From NCBI RefSeq assembly GCF_001267885.1, contig NZ_CP012382.1:6125001-6189000 (forward strand): 64,000 nt of DNA, in the 5' to 3' direction. How positions within the stretch are numbered: the first letter of the stretch is position 1; the number at the start of each line of letters is the position of its first letter. The notes under the pieces were generated by a model, which was not told the DNA's origin, searched no databases, and worked only from the letters and a program-made list of their open reading frames with translations. The DNA comes from Streptomyces ambofaciens ATCC 23877. GTDB lineage: Bacteria; Actinomycetota; Actinomycetes; Streptomycetales; Streptomycetaceae. The position numbers and the translations under genes are program-made. This document shows positions 26,601 to 35,025 of the stretch, one piece after another.

Positions 26601-28323
26601 GAACAACCCCGGTGCCCGGCAGTTGCTCGACATCTGCGCCAGCATGGCCCCCGAGCCCATCCCGCGCTCGATCCTGCGCGGCAGCCGGGGCGTCAGCATC
26701 ACCCCGGAGATCGACCCGCTGCTGCGCGAGTCGATCACGCTGAACCGCGCCATCCGCGACCTCAACCAGTTCTCTCTCATCCGGGTGGACCCGCGGTCCA
26801 ACACCCTCCAGATGCACCGCCTGCTGCAGACGGTCCTCCTCGCCAAGCTCGGCCCCGAGGAGAGGGAACGGATGCGCGGCGCCGCGCACCAGCTGCTGTC
26901 CGCGGCCAAGCCGGGGGCGCCCGGCGCCTCGCTGGAGTGGCCCGCCTACCAGGCGCTGCTGCCGCACGTGCTCGCCTCCCAGGCGGTGACCAGCTCCGAC
27001 ACCTGGGTGCGCGACCTCGTCACCGACACCGTCTGGTTCCTGTACTACTGGGGCGACCACGAGGGTGCGGCGGACTACGCCCGGGAGGCGTGGAGCGCCT
27101 GGCTCGCGGCCTCCGGCGAGGAGGACATCCACGTCCTGCGCATGACCAAGAGCTTCTCGTTCCTGCTGCGGCAGACCGGACAGGTGACCGAGTCCATCCC
27201 GCTGATCGAGCAGGCGCTGGAGACCTCCCGCCGTCTCGAGGTCGAGCCCGAGGAACTGATCGACTCCCTGTGCGAGATGGCCGACGCCCGCCGCTACCAG
27301 GGCCGCATCCACGAGGGGCGGACCGTGAGCAAGGAGGCGACCGAGCTGTCGCGGTCCCTGTTCGGCCCGGACGACCCCACCACGCTGCGCGCCATCCACT
27401 CGTGGGGCGTCGACCTCAGACTGTGCGGAGAGTTCCGCGAGGCGCTGCCGCTGGACCGGGAGAACGCCCGGCTCCGCGACCTGCTGTTCGGGCCCACCAG
27501 CTTCTTCACCCTCAACACCCTCAACGGCCTGGCCATCAACATGCGCGAGAGCGGTGACTACCCCGGCGCGCGCGACTTCCAGGAGGACGTGTACCGCCGG
27601 GCCGGTGCCGCCTTCGGCGCGGAGCACCCGCTCACCCTGCGCATCGCACGCAACCTGGCGGTCTGCCGCCGCCGCGACGGGGCGCTCACCGAGGGCGCCG
27701 AACTGGCCGCGGAGACGCTGCGACGCTTCAACAGCCGCTACGGGTACGACCACTTCGACTCGCTCTCCACCGCGACCAACGTCTCCGTCGACCTGCGGCT
27801 GACCGGAGACCTCGACGGCTCCAGGGAACTGTCCGAGGAGACGGTACGGCGCTACGAGCAACGGCTCGGCGAGGACCACCTGTACACCCTGCTGACCCGG
27901 GCCAACCTGGCCGCGACCCTGCGCACCCTCGGGAACCTGGACAAGGCGCAGGAGCACGAGGACGAGGTGGCACACCGGCTGGCCGCGACCGTGGGCGAGG
28001 GACACATCACCGCCCTGACCACCGCCATCGGCCAGGCCGGCACGGCGTACGCGCGTCTGGACTTCGAGCGGGCGCACGAGATCGACCGGGCCAATCTGCC
28101 GCGGCTCGCCGAGACCGCCGGCGAGGACCACCCGCTGACCCTGTCGTGCACCGCCAACCTCGCCCTCGACCTGCGCGGCCTCAGCCGGGGCGCGGAGGCG
28201 GACGAGCTGCTGCGCAAGGCGGTCGAGGGCTTCACCCGCGTGGTCCGCGCCGACCACCCCTGGCTCCTCGCGGCCCGCGGGCGGCGGCGTATCGAGTGCG
28301 ACATGGCGCCGATGCCGCTGTGA
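23635..28323 (+). CDS. SAV_2336N/vWA-like - NB-ARC - TPR protein (FxsT type)
   Basis: A 1562-residue multidomain protein. Residues 1-210 are disordered Pro-rich sequence. Residues about 210-650 form the SAV_2336 N-terminal type region with a vWA-like core (FDLVLLTDDAPTMRIWQET, VFLVVTDGLAPGW). A Gly/Ser linker near 680-740 leads to an NB-ARC STAND ATPase: Walker A GLGGVGKSQLALEY at about 774-787, Walker B WLLVFDNAEDVD, GDLPLAVEQAG. The last 550 residues are tetratricopeptide repeats. This matches the FxSxx-COOH system TPR protein from memory. STAND proteins switch on when a ligand binds the repeats. It begins immediately after the MoxR stop. Confidence 0.85.
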   Translation: MTGFPREHASGPGDEDPVSGTSPPSAWPQTADESGVVLGGHQADVLVTSDHGHAADAPVASDRGHLAQSAVPEQSRPARARPNPDEPQASAPHWQEIADAVWLAAHWDRHGGPGRTPEPAARPDRPSPADPPAAEEPRDPAPGETDAPQGTDTGPPDPAPAADALPAPVWPPAPDSTAPVPGPGNASGPASSPHVPPGPVARGRLLPDPEGPFTLHAGRPLLPAEDGPQSGPGRATALLARALHQLARRIPSRHTLELDEEATAEQGLADGMWLPFLRPARTPAFDLVLLTDDAPTMRIWQETCARLAEAAEHSGAFRGVRPVRVHVPRTGTATLRWSTGRADADPAELLDGRGGRVFLVVTDGLAPGWAAPAADDLLKRLAHAGPTALVHLLPPHLRHRSSLHPYEAVLEAGGFGAPNDGLGHWAPPGGPDPLRPLPEAGDDSVPVPVLSLKPGSLAAWSHLVTGERGVRRTLPIVLAGALAKGAPAPGLRAPRFPRAATTAVRRFFTLATPAARRLATQLAAIPFDLDLVEQLRRRTMPETGPDHLAEILMGGLIDWDRAGEGRPEFAEGVREALLATTTRSQLARTVAVVGELPAAGQRGVALRAALHDPAGAALPDPAERGWVRSELAVMRALSGPYSERARRIEPAVAGPVPPGAADRVDVRLPTGTPTEVNPTGGGGSSGGREGSHPASSDSDEPGAPVPLVPDATPLEAPEAEPLMQSTTTATPALLVNVPLRNTSFVGRQGLLSAVEEQLGAQDTAAVLPHALHGLGGVGKSQLALEYIWTHQHDYRVICWIPAERESLVLAALGTLAAQLGVVPSGQDRPGAPAANTAVPAVLKALSEGKPHGNWLLVFDNAEDVDTVRQYFPTNGPGKVIVTSRNRAWERVATPLPVNVFERSESIELLQKRSPDLSAEDADRLADALGDLPLAVEQAGAWRAVTGMPVDEYLDLLARRSPEILELDPNPDYPVSVAAAWDLSLERIRQNNPGARQLLDICASMAPEPIPRSILRGSRGVSITPEIDPLLRESITLNRAIRDLNQFSLIRVDPRSNTLQMHRLLQTVLLAKLGPEERERMRGAAHQLLSAAKPGAPGASLEWPAYQALLPHVLASQAVTSSDTWVRDLVTDTVWFLYYWGDHEGAADYAREAWSAWLAASGEEDIHVLRMTKSFSFLLRQTGQVTESIPLIEQALETSRRLEVEPEELIDSLCEMADARRYQGRIHEGRTVSKEATELSRSLFGPDDPTTLRAIHSWGVDLRLCGEFREALPLDRENARLRDLLFGPTSFFTLNTLNGLAINMRESGDYPGARDFQEDVYRRAGAAFGAEHPLTLRIARNLAVCRRRDGALTEGAELAAETLRRFNSRYGYDHFDSLSTATNVSVDLRLTGDLDGSRELSEETVRRYEQRLGEDHLYTLLTRANLAATLRTLGNLDKAQEHEDEVAHRLAATVGEGHITALTTAIGQAGTAYARLDFERAHEIDRANLPRLAETAGEDHPLTLSCTANLALDLRGLSRGAEADELLRKAVEGFTRVVRADHPWLLAARGRRRIECDMAPMPL

Positions 28324-28370
28324 CGTCCTCCGGCGCCCGCCGCGCGGGCGGACGCCGGACGACGCGGGAA

Positions 28371-28395
28371 GCCGCCGCCCCCACCGGGCGGCGGC
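28371..28395 (+). terminator. Hairpin between convergent genes
   Basis: Perfect 10-bp stem (28371-28380 with 28386-28395) and a 5-base loop, 48 bases after the FxsT-type stop and 34 bases before the antiporter stop. It probably ends transcription from both sides. A second, smaller hairpin lies around 28334-28350. Confidence 0.65.
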
Positions 28396-28428
28396 GACTT
28401 CCCCGGCCGGTGTTCGCCGGCGGGCCCG

Positions 28429-29754
28429 TCAGCCGACGTCCGCGGCCGGGGCCGCCGGGGCCGTGCCGTCCTGACCCGACGGGGAGGGCGGGGTGCGGAA
28501 GGCCGGGGGCGCGGGGCGGTCCCGTTCGGCCAGGTGGCGCACCAGGAGCAGGAGCGGCTGGGTGAACAGGGTCGTGGCCAGGGCCATGAAGACCAGCACC
28601 GTGTACAGCGGGGGACTCAGCAGCCCGGCTTGAAGGCCCGCGTTCAGGGCGATCAGCTCGGTGAGGCCCCGGGCGCTGAGCAGCACGCCGACGGTCCGCG
28701 CGTCGTGCCGGTCCAGTCCGCCGAGCCGGGCCGCGAGCGTCCCGCTGCCGATCTTCGTCGCCACCGCCAGTACGGTCACCACCAGCAGGACCGTCCAGCC
28801 CGTGCCGTCCATGTTGTTCAGCGCCACCGACTGCCCCGAGACCACGAAGAAGAACGGCAGCAGCAGCGAGCTGACGTCGTGCAGCGGTCGCAGCAGGTCC
28901 GGGTCGAGCGTGCCGTCCTCCTCGCGCGGGACCACCACCCCGGCGAGCAGCGCACCGAAGATCACGTGCAGTCCGAGGGAGTGCGTCACCCACGCCGACC
29001 CGAGGGCGAAGCCGATGAGCAGCGCGAGCCGCAGCGAGGGCTCCATCCGGGTCCCCCACAGCAGCCGGCGCAGTACCGGCCGGGCCGCGAGCACCATCAC
29101 GGTGACGAAGCCGACCGCGAGCACCACCCGCCAGGGCCAGTCCAGCGCGGCACCGCCGCCGCCCCCTTCCATCAGCGCCGCCGCCAGCACCGTCCAGCAG
29201 ACCGCGTCCAGCACGCCGGCCGCCGAGACGGCCACCACACCCGGCACCGAACGGGAGAGCCCGTTCTCCCGCACGATGGCCGTCAGCACGGGCACCGCCG
29301 TTATCGACAGGGCCACCCCGGCGAAGACCACCATGGCGGGGGAGGGGTCACGGGGCATGCCCAGGTCGTGCAACTGGTCCCGGAAGAGCAGTGCGCCCCC
29401 GCAGCCGGCGGCCATCGGCACCACGAACGAGGCCAGCGCCACGGTCAGCGAGGTGCGGGCCCGGGCGCCGAGGATCTTCAGGTCCAGCTCGTACCCCACC
29501 GCGAACAGGAAGACCACCAGGGCGAACTGCGCGAAGCCGGTCAGGGCCGGGCCGATCTCCGACGGGAAGAGCGCCGCGTGGGCGTCCGGCGCCAGCGCGC
29601 CGAGCAGCGACGGGCCGAGCGCGATGCCGGCGGACAACTGGCCGACGATGTACGGCTGTTTCAGCCGTCGGGCCAGCCAGCCGGCCGCGTGGGCGGCCAC
29701 CAGGACGAGAGCCGAGGCACCCACGAAATGCGTGATCATCGCGTCAGGGCTCAT
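28429..29754 (-). CDS. Monovalent cation:proton antiporter (CPA2/KefB-type)
   Basis: A 441-residue membrane protein with about 12 helices. QPYIVGQLSAGIALGPSLLG near residue 35 is the CPA2 signature, and GYELDLKILGARARTSL and FAGVALSITAVPVLTAIVREN (conserved discontinuous-helix region) follow. No C-terminal RCK/USP domain; the tail is Pro-rich. It is read opposite to its neighbours and separates the VMAP-MoxR-FxsT operon from the hydrolase-caspase genes. Ionic homeostasis is the family role. Whether it belongs to the flanking system is not shown by the sequence. Confidence 0.88.
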   Translation of the reverse strand: MSPDAMITHFVGASALVLVAAHAAGWLARRLKQPYIVGQLSAGIALGPSLLGALAPDAHAALFPSEIGPALTGFAQFALVVFLFAVGYELDLKILGARARTSLTVALASFVVPMAAGCGGALLFRDQLHDLGMPRDPSPAMVVFAGVALSITAVPVLTAIVRENGLSRSVPGVVAVSAAGVLDAVCWTVLAAALMEGGGGGAALDWPWRVVLAVGFVTVMVLAARPVLRRLLWGTRMEPSLRLALLIGFALGSAWVTHSLGLHVIFGALLAGVVVPREEDGTLDPDLLRPLHDVSSLLLPFFFVVSGQSVALNNMDGTGWTVLLVVTVLAVATKIGSGTLAARLGGLDRHDARTVGVLLSARGLTELIALNAGLQAGLLSPPLYTVLVFMALATTLFTQPLLLLVRHLAERDRPAPPAFRTPPSPSGQDGTAPAAPAADVG

Positions 29755-29936
29755 GAGGTCTCCCCGTTGGTCCGGTGGTCATCCGGTTGCAGACGTGTGC
29801 GACGGCCGCCCGTGCGACGGTCCCGTGCGTGTTCGGAGCCTTCCCCGCGCCGAAGCTCCAACTTTCTTAGAATAGGGCGGAATTGACGATGCAACGGAAG
29901 TCGTACACGGACTTTCACCGGGGTCACGGGGGGCAC

Positions 29937-31097
29937 ATGACGGCGGTCGTCTTCATCCACGGCACAGGAGTACGCGAACCGGGCTTCTCTGCGCTCGCGG
30001 GGCGCTTCTCCGCCGGAGTGACGGCCCTGCGCGGCGGGCTGCGCATCGTGCCGTACTACTGGGGCGGCGAGCACGGAGCCGTCCTCGCCGCCGGGGGGAC
30101 GAGCCTGCCGCCGGTCTCCGGTGCCGGCCGGGGCCCCGGCGCACCGGACGCGGCCGAGGACGACACGGCCGCCTGGGCCGCCCTCTACGCCGACCCGTAC
30201 GCCGAGCTGGCCCTGGCCGCCGGTTCCGTCCCCGCGGCCGAACTGCCGCCCGGTTCCCTGTCCCTGGACCAGCCGATCCGGGAGCGGCTGGCCGTCCTCG
30301 CCGCCGAGGGCGACACACCGGCGGCCGAGCTGGGCCCGGGCCTGGCGCGCGCCGCCTCCGACCTGGCCGCCCACCCGCTGCTCGGCGCCGCCGCCGCGGC
30401 CCTCGCCCCGGACGACCTCCCCGACCTGGTGGCCCGCTGCCTGACCGCCCAGGTCGTCGGCGGGGTCCTCGACGCCGACGCGCCCCTCGTGCCGGTCGGC
30501 GCCACCCGGGACGCGGTCACCGACCGGCTCGCCCGGTCCCTCGGCGCACCGGCCCCCGGCACCGAACGCGGGGTGCGCACACTGGCCCTGCGGGTCGTGG
30601 GTCCGGCCGCCTCCCGCGCCCTCGTACGCCGTCGCCGCGCCCTCACCGAGGCCGCCCACCCGGCCGCCGGGGACGTCCTGCGCTACCTCAGCCGCGGCGA
30701 GGCCGTCCGCGCCGGACTGCGCGACCTGCTCGCCGGGCTGGAGCCGCCCGTCGCGATCGTCGCCCACAGCCTCGGCGGCATCATCGCCCTGGACACCCTG
30801 GTCCTCACCCCGCTGCCCCAGGTCCGGCTGCTGGTCACCGTCGGCTCCCAGGCGCCGTTCCTGTACGAGTCGGGGTCGCTGCCCTCGCTGGAGCACCCCG
30901 CGCCGCTGCCGGACCACGTCCCCGACTGGCTGAACCTGTACGACCCCCGTGACCTCCTCTCCTACCTGGGCGCCGGCCTGTTCCCCGGCCGGGTCACCGA
31001 CGTCGCCGTCGACAGCCGCCAGCCGTTCCCGGCCGCGCACAGCGCCTACTGGACCAACCCGGACGTGTACCGGCACCTCGCGGAGCGGCTGCCGTGA
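29937..31097 (+). CDS. Alpha/beta-hydrolase (lipase/esterase-like) next to caspase
   Basis: A 386-residue protein with the hydrolase fold start TAVVFIHGTGVREPGF (oxyanion-hole HGTG) and nucleophile elbow VAHSLGGIIAL, with Ser278. The likely acid Asp and His follow in LYDPRDLLSYLGAG and FPAAHSAYW. An Ala-rich helical insertion (residues about 60-260) separates oxyanion and nucleophile. ATG 29937 is used; ATG 29889 is possible. Its stop overlaps the caspase start (GTGA), so the two are translationally coupled. Such hydrolases accompany EAD-caspases in NTP-dependent conflict systems, where attack on membrane lipid or another ester is inferred. Confidence 0.82.
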   Translation: MTAVVFIHGTGVREPGFSALAGRFSAGVTALRGGLRIVPYYWGGEHGAVLAAGGTSLPPVSGAGRGPGAPDAAEDDTAAWAALYADPYAELALAAGSVPAAELPPGSLSLDQPIRERLAVLAAEGDTPAAELGPGLARAASDLAAHPLLGAAAAALAPDDLPDLVARCLTAQVVGGVLDADAPLVPVGATRDAVTDRLARSLGAPAPGTERGVRTLALRVVGPAASRALVRRRRALTEAAHPAAGDVLRYLSRGEAVRAGLRDLLAGLEPPVAIVAHSLGGIIALDTLVLTPLPQVRLLVTVGSQAPFLYESGSLPSLEHPAPLPDHVPDWLNLYDPRDLLSYLGAGLFPGRVTDVAVDSRQPFPAAHSAYWTNPDVYRHLAERLP

Positions 31098-32227
31098 CCG
31101 GCGCGGCCCTCCCCGCGGCCGTGGACCCGGCGCGCGTGCACGCCCTCGTCGTCGGCGTCGAGGCGTACGACGCCGGGGCCGGCTGGGACCTGCCCGGGCC
31201 CGCCCGGGACGCGGTCCGCTTCCACCGCCTGCTGCGCACCGCCGGCGTACCGGAGGCCAACCTCCGGCTGCACCTCTCCCCGCTGCCGCCGTACGTCCCC
31301 GAAGCGCCGTACGCGCCGGCCGACCACGCCACGCTGCGCCGGGTGCTGGTGCGCGAACTGCCCGCGGCACGGGGCGACGTGCTCTGGGTCTGGTGGGGCG
31401 GGCACGGCGTCCTCGACCGGTCCGGGCACCTGCGGTTGTTCTGCGCGGACGCCACCACCGACGACAAGCTGGGCATCGACCTGGACTCCGCGCTCGAACG
31501 CTACGCGGGGGACGCCGTGCCCGGCCTCGCGGACCAACTGTGGGTCGTGGACGCGTGCGAGACCTTCGAGGAGGCGCTCGGCTTCCGGGAGCAGCTGCCG
31601 CCCGACGGGCTGCCCGTCGGGCGGCGCAGCACCGCGCACCGGCAGACCGTGCTCCGGGCCGCCGGACGAGGCCGGGCCGCGGCCAACGACCCGGTGCGCG
31701 CCACGGGCCTGTTCTCCGACGTCCTGCTCGCCCTGCTGACCGACCGGACGGCCGTACTCCCCGCGCCACCCGATGCGGAGGAACTGTTTCCGGCCGTACG
31801 AACGCGTATCGCTGCCCTCAGGGACGCGGGCCGTACTCTGCAGTATCCCGAGATCCGGCTGCAGAGCCCCGAACGCACCGAGATCCTCACCGCGGTGGAC
31901 CTCGGCGCCGGGGAGCGGCGGCTCTCCCCGCTGCTGCGGGCCGTGGACGCCCTCCTCGCCTACCCGCTGATGAGCGACCCGGTCGAGCGGCAGACGGTGG
32001 TCGCCGCGCTGGGCCCTGGCGTCACCGGCACGCTGCCCCGTCACACCAAGGCCCGTACGGACGCGGCCGGAATTCTCGCCGGGCTCGCGCGGCACCGGCC
32101 GCAGGCGCTGTGGGACCTGTTCGACGCGGTGGTGTCCGTGGACGACGACCCGGAACTGGGGGCGGAACTCGCCGGTGCGCTGCGGCAGTTGGAGGACTCG
32201 GCGCGGCCGGGGCGAGCGCGTCGATGA
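31094..32227 (+). CDS. Caspase-like protease with C-terminal effector-associated domain
   Basis: A 377-residue protein. The caspase fold starts at HALVVGVEAYDAGAGWDLPGPARDAVRFHRLL; the catalytic His104 lies in WWGGHGVLD and Cys155 in LWVVDACETFEE. Residues about 280-375 (LSPLLRAVDALLAYPLMSDPVERQTVVAALG...LWDLFDAVVSVDDDPELGAELAGALRQLE) form a helical effector-associated domain resembling the one at the VMAP N-terminus. Known logic: EADs recruit effectors to VMAP, so protease activity would be unleashed upon sensing. GTG start overlaps the hydrolase stop. Cleavage specificity unknown. Confidence 0.87.
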   Translation: MTGAALPAAVDPARVHALVVGVEAYDAGAGWDLPGPARDAVRFHRLLRTAGVPEANLRLHLSPLPPYVPEAPYAPADHATLRRVLVRELPAARGDVLWVWWGGHGVLDRSGHLRLFCADATTDDKLGIDLDSALERYAGDAVPGLADQLWVVDACETFEEALGFREQLPPDGLPVGRRSTAHRQTVLRAAGRGRAAANDPVRATGLFSDVLLALLTDRTAVLPAPPDAEELFPAVRTRIAALRDAGRTLQYPEIRLQSPERTEILTAVDLGAGERRLSPLLRAVDALLAYPLMSDPVERQTVVAALGPGVTGTLPRHTKARTDAAGILAGLARHRPQALWDLFDAVVSVDDDPELGAELAGALRQLEDSARPGRARR

Positions 32228-32327
32228 TCGGTGGCGTGATCGTACGGTTTTCGGCAAGGGCAGGAACGGCCATGATGGAGTAAGACACGGGGCCATCGCG
32301 TGCCACCGTGCGAGAAGGGGGAGCATC

Positions 32328-32570
32328 TTGGATCAGCCGCCCGCTCTGCATCATGCCGTGGCCGCCCGGGACCCGGCCGCTCGTGCGCGTGCCGTCTGGG
32401 AGTCGGACCTGGCGGACGTCGCGGCGCTGCCCTTGTCCGCTGTGGACGGTCTCACACCGCTCCGCCCCTCCGTCCGCCTTCTCGAAGAGGTTCTGCGCGC
32501 ACGCGGCAGCATCCGGGGTGGCGGCGAGGGCAGCGGCGGCGGCAACGGTGGTGGCGCCCGAGCCGAATAG
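32328..32570 (+). CDS. FxsA-like small peptide with Gly-rich C-terminus (putative RiPP precursor)
   Basis: An 80-residue product from TTG 32328, which follows AAGGGGGAG at ideal spacing. The middle WESDLADVAALPLSAVDGL and SVRLLEEVLRAR resemble the leader of FxSxx-COOH peptides (DLxDVxxxPLxxL ... LLEEV). The expected C-terminal Phe-x-Ser-x-x is absent; instead the end is GSIRGGG, then EGSGGGNGGG and ARAE. The next gene encodes an HExxH peptide hydroxylase type usually found beside such precursors. The single Asn or the Glu/Ser of the tail are candidate targets. Translation and modification are unproven. Confidence 0.62.
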   Translation: MDQPPALHHAVAARDPAARARAVWESDLADVAALPLSAVDGLTPLRPSVRLLEEVLRARGSIRGGGEGSGGGNGGGARAE

Positions 32571-32660
32571 CCGACAACCGCCCATACGGCAGAGCCCGAC
32601 GAGGCCGCGCGCCCGCCGGGTCCCCCGTATGCCCGCACCCGCAACCGGAGGTCCCCGCTC

Positions 32661-34961
32661 ATGACCAGCGCACCGCGCCCCGCTCCGTTCCGGATGCCGG
32701 ACCGGCTCTTCGCGCAACTGGCCTCGGGGGGCGGCTCCCCGGAGGCCGTCGCCTTCCTGGAACGCGGGGAGCGGGCGCGGCGGCTGCTCCTGCTGCGGAC
32801 GCTGCTGGACCGGCTCGCGGACCTGCCCACGCCCCTGACGCCGGTGGCGCAGGCCTGGGCCACGTTCAAGGAGGCCGCCGAGCGGGCGCCCGAGGCGGTC
32901 GACCGGCTGCTGCTCGCGCCGACGACCGGCGGCTGGATCGCCCACATGCTGCGCCGCGTGCACGGCACCGCGACGGGGCCGCCCCTGTGGGCGGAGGCGG
33001 GCCGGCTGAACGTCCTGGCGATCACCGCGTCCCTGCACGCCGGTACGGAGCGGACCCTCACGGTCCCCCTCACCGACGGCGGCCTGCATCTGCCGGGCCT
33101 GGGCACGCTCCGCGTCCCGGACGAGTCGCCGGGTCCCTCCGTCGCCCGGGCGGCGACGAGAGCGGGCGAACTGACCTTCTCCGGCCCACCGCGCCAGGAC
33201 GGCACCCGGACCCTGGTGACATGCCGCCCGACGACGACCCCGGCACGAAGCCTCCGCCCTGACGGACCCCGCGCTGAGGGGCCTCGCGGTGAGCCTCGCG
33301 GTGAGGGGCCCCGCCCTGACGGGCCTCGCGGTGACGGGCCTCGCCCCGACGGGCTTCGCGCTGATGGGCCCCGCCCTGACGGACCCCGCCCGGAAGGACT
33401 TCCGCCGGAGCGCCCCCGGCCGCACGGCCCCCGACGGAGCCCGCCCGAGCCGGGTGTCCTGGGCGTGCGGAGCAGGCCCGAACCGGGTGCCTCGCCCCGG
33501 TGGGGTGCGCCGGAGCCGGATCCTTCGTCCCGGCGGGACACGCCTGAAGCGGACGCCTCGCCCCGGCGGGACACGCCTGAAGCGGACGCCTCGCCCCGGC
33601 GGGATGCGCCCGATGCGGATGCCTCGCCCCGGCGGGATGCGCCCGATGCGGATGCCTCGCCCCGGCGGGACACGCCTGATGCGGAGGCGTCGTCCCTGCG
33701 GGGCACCCCCGGTACGGACGTCACGTCCCGGCGCGGTACGCCTGCGGAGGACGCGTCGCCCCGGCAGGGCGTGCCCGAGTCGCAGGTCTTGGACGGGGGG
33801 CGAGAGGCCGAGCGGAACGGACCTTCCCCCGGCCCCCGGCACCCCGTCCCGCCGGTGCCCCCCGCCGTCGAGGCGGCCCCCTGGCTGCCCCTCCGCACCC
33901 TCACCCACACCACCCCCGCGGGGCCGGTCGCCATACCGCTCGACGACCTCGACCCCTACCGCGACCTCGACGACCCGGTCCCGCCCGCCCGGCTCGACGC
34001 CGACGAGGCGGCCGAGTGGCAGCGGATCTTCGACAGCGCCGTCGCGCTTCTCGCCGCCACCGGCACCGCACCGGGCCCGGGACGGCTCGACCCGGCCCGG
34101 ATACGCGCCGTCGTGCCGTACGGCCGTACCGCGCTCGACCCGCCCGCCCCGCCGACCGTCGGGGTCTCCGCCTCCAGCGGCGACTCCTTCGGCGCCATGC
34201 TGATCTCCCGCCCGGGGTCGGCGCTCGCCCTGGCCGAGACCCTCGTCCACGAGTTCCAGCACAGCAAACTCGCCGCGCTCCTCCACCTGTTCCCCCTCCT
34301 CGACGACGACCGCGAGGAGCGCTACTACGCCCCCTGGCGCGCCGACCCGCGCCACCTCACCGGGCTGCTGCACGGCGCGTACGCCTTCACCGGCGTGGCC
34401 GGCTTCTGGCGGGACCGGCTGGCCCAGCCGGAGCACGCCGAGACCGCCGCGTACCACTTCGCGCTGCGCCGACTGCAGAGCCGGCTGGTCGTGCGGACGC
34501 TGCTGACCAGCGGCCGGCTCACCGCCCCCGGTCAACGGCTGGTCTCCGGCCTCGCCCGGACCCTGGACGGCTGGCTGCGCGAACCCGTCGCCCCGGCCGC
34601 GCTCGCCCGGGCCCGTACGGCCGCCGCCCTGCACCGCACGCAGTGGCGGCTGCGCAACGTCGCGGCGGCGGACGGGCCGGACGGCGCCCTCCGCTTCCGC
34701 CCGGACCGCGCCTTCTGGCCCGACACCCGCACCCACGCCTTCGCCACCCGCCCGGCGGCCCCCCTGGCCCCCGACGAACACCTCGCCGCCGGCGATCCGG
34801 CCGCCGCGCTGGACGGCTACACCGAGGCCCTCGCCCGCGACCCGGCCGACCCGCACGCCCGGTCCGGCTGGATCGTCGCCCGCGCCGCCCTGGACCCGGG
34901 CCCCGCCGCCCGCCGTACGCTCGCCCGCCCGGAACTGCTCCAGCCGCAGCCCAGTCGCTGA
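32661..34961 (+). CDS. HExxH-type peptide-modifying enzyme (putative 2-oxoglutarate beta-hydroxylase)
   Basis: A 766-residue protein from ATG 32661 (GGAGG upstream). The N-terminal part ([43 protein letters not shown]) and the C-terminal part ([19 protein letters not shown], then [22 protein letters not shown]) match the HEXXH motif family linked to FxSxx-COOH peptides. The metal motif HEFQH is at 530-534. Recent family knowledge assigns these to 2-oxoglutarate/Fe-dependent beta-hydroxylation of peptide side chains. A C-terminal TPR-like tail follows. Residues about 190-400 are an inserted low-complexity linker of two repeat types. No radical SAM FxsB gene is in the window. Confidence 0.8.
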   Translation: MTSAPRPAPFRMPDRLFAQLASGGGSPEAVAFLERGERARRLLLLRTLLDRLADLPTPLTPVAQAWATFKEAAERAPEAVDRLLLAPTTGGWIAHMLRRVHGTATGPPLWAEAGRLNVLAITASLHAGTERTLTVPLTDGGLHLPGLGTLRVPDESPGPSVARAATRAGELTFSGPPRQDGTRTLVTCRPTTTPARSLRPDGPRAEGPRGEPRGEGPRPDGPRGDGPRPDGLRADGPRPDGPRPEGLPPERPRPHGPRRSPPEPGVLGVRSRPEPGASPRWGAPEPDPSSRRDTPEADASPRRDTPEADASPRRDAPDADASPRRDAPDADASPRRDTPDAEASSLRGTPGTDVTSRRGTPAEDASPRQGVPESQVLDGGREAERNGPSPGPRHPVPPVPPAVEAAPWLPLRTLTHTTPAGPVAIPLDDLDPYRDLDDPVPPARLDADEAAEWQRIFDSAVALLAATGTAPGPGRLDPARIRAVVPYGRTALDPPAPPTVGVSASSGDSFGAMLISRPGSALALAETLVHEFQHSKLAALLHLFPLLDDDREERYYAPWRADPRHLTGLLHGAYAFTGVAGFWRDRLAQPEHAETAAYHFALRRLQSRLVVRTLLTSGRLTAPGQRLVSGLARTLDGWLREPVAPAALARARTAAALHRTQWRLRNVAAADGPDGALRFRPDRAFWPDTRTHAFATRPAAPLAPDEHLAAGDPAAALDGYTEALARDPADPHARSGWIVARAALDPGPAARRTLARPELLQPQPSR
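33258..33405 (+). repeat. 15-bp coding repeats (D/E-G-P-R-P units)
   Basis: Within the HExxH gene, roughly ten imperfect 15-base units (GGGCCTCGCGGTGAC and variants) encode five-residue units such as DGPRP and EGPRG. Together with the following 33-bp array they form the variable linker of the enzyme. Confidence 0.85.
33528..33692 (+). repeat. 33-bp coding tandem repeat (about 5 copies)
   Basis: Five units of 33 bases (boundaries 33528, 33561, 33594, 33627, 33660) encode the 11-residue unit [11 protein letters not shown] / [11 protein letters not shown]. The units are in frame and nearly identical at DNA level, so copy number may vary between strains without breaking the gene. Confidence 0.9.
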
Positions 34962-35025
34962 ACCGGGACGCACGGGTCTTCCCGAGCCGGGGGTGAACAG
35001 GCGCCCGAATGGTCAGGATGAAGGC

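Noticed and set aside
32175..32327. Longer N-terminus for the FxsA-like peptide
   Set aside because: Upstream part overlaps the caspase 3' end and is Arg-rich noise; TTG 32328 has a strong ribosome site and begins just before the leader-like segment.
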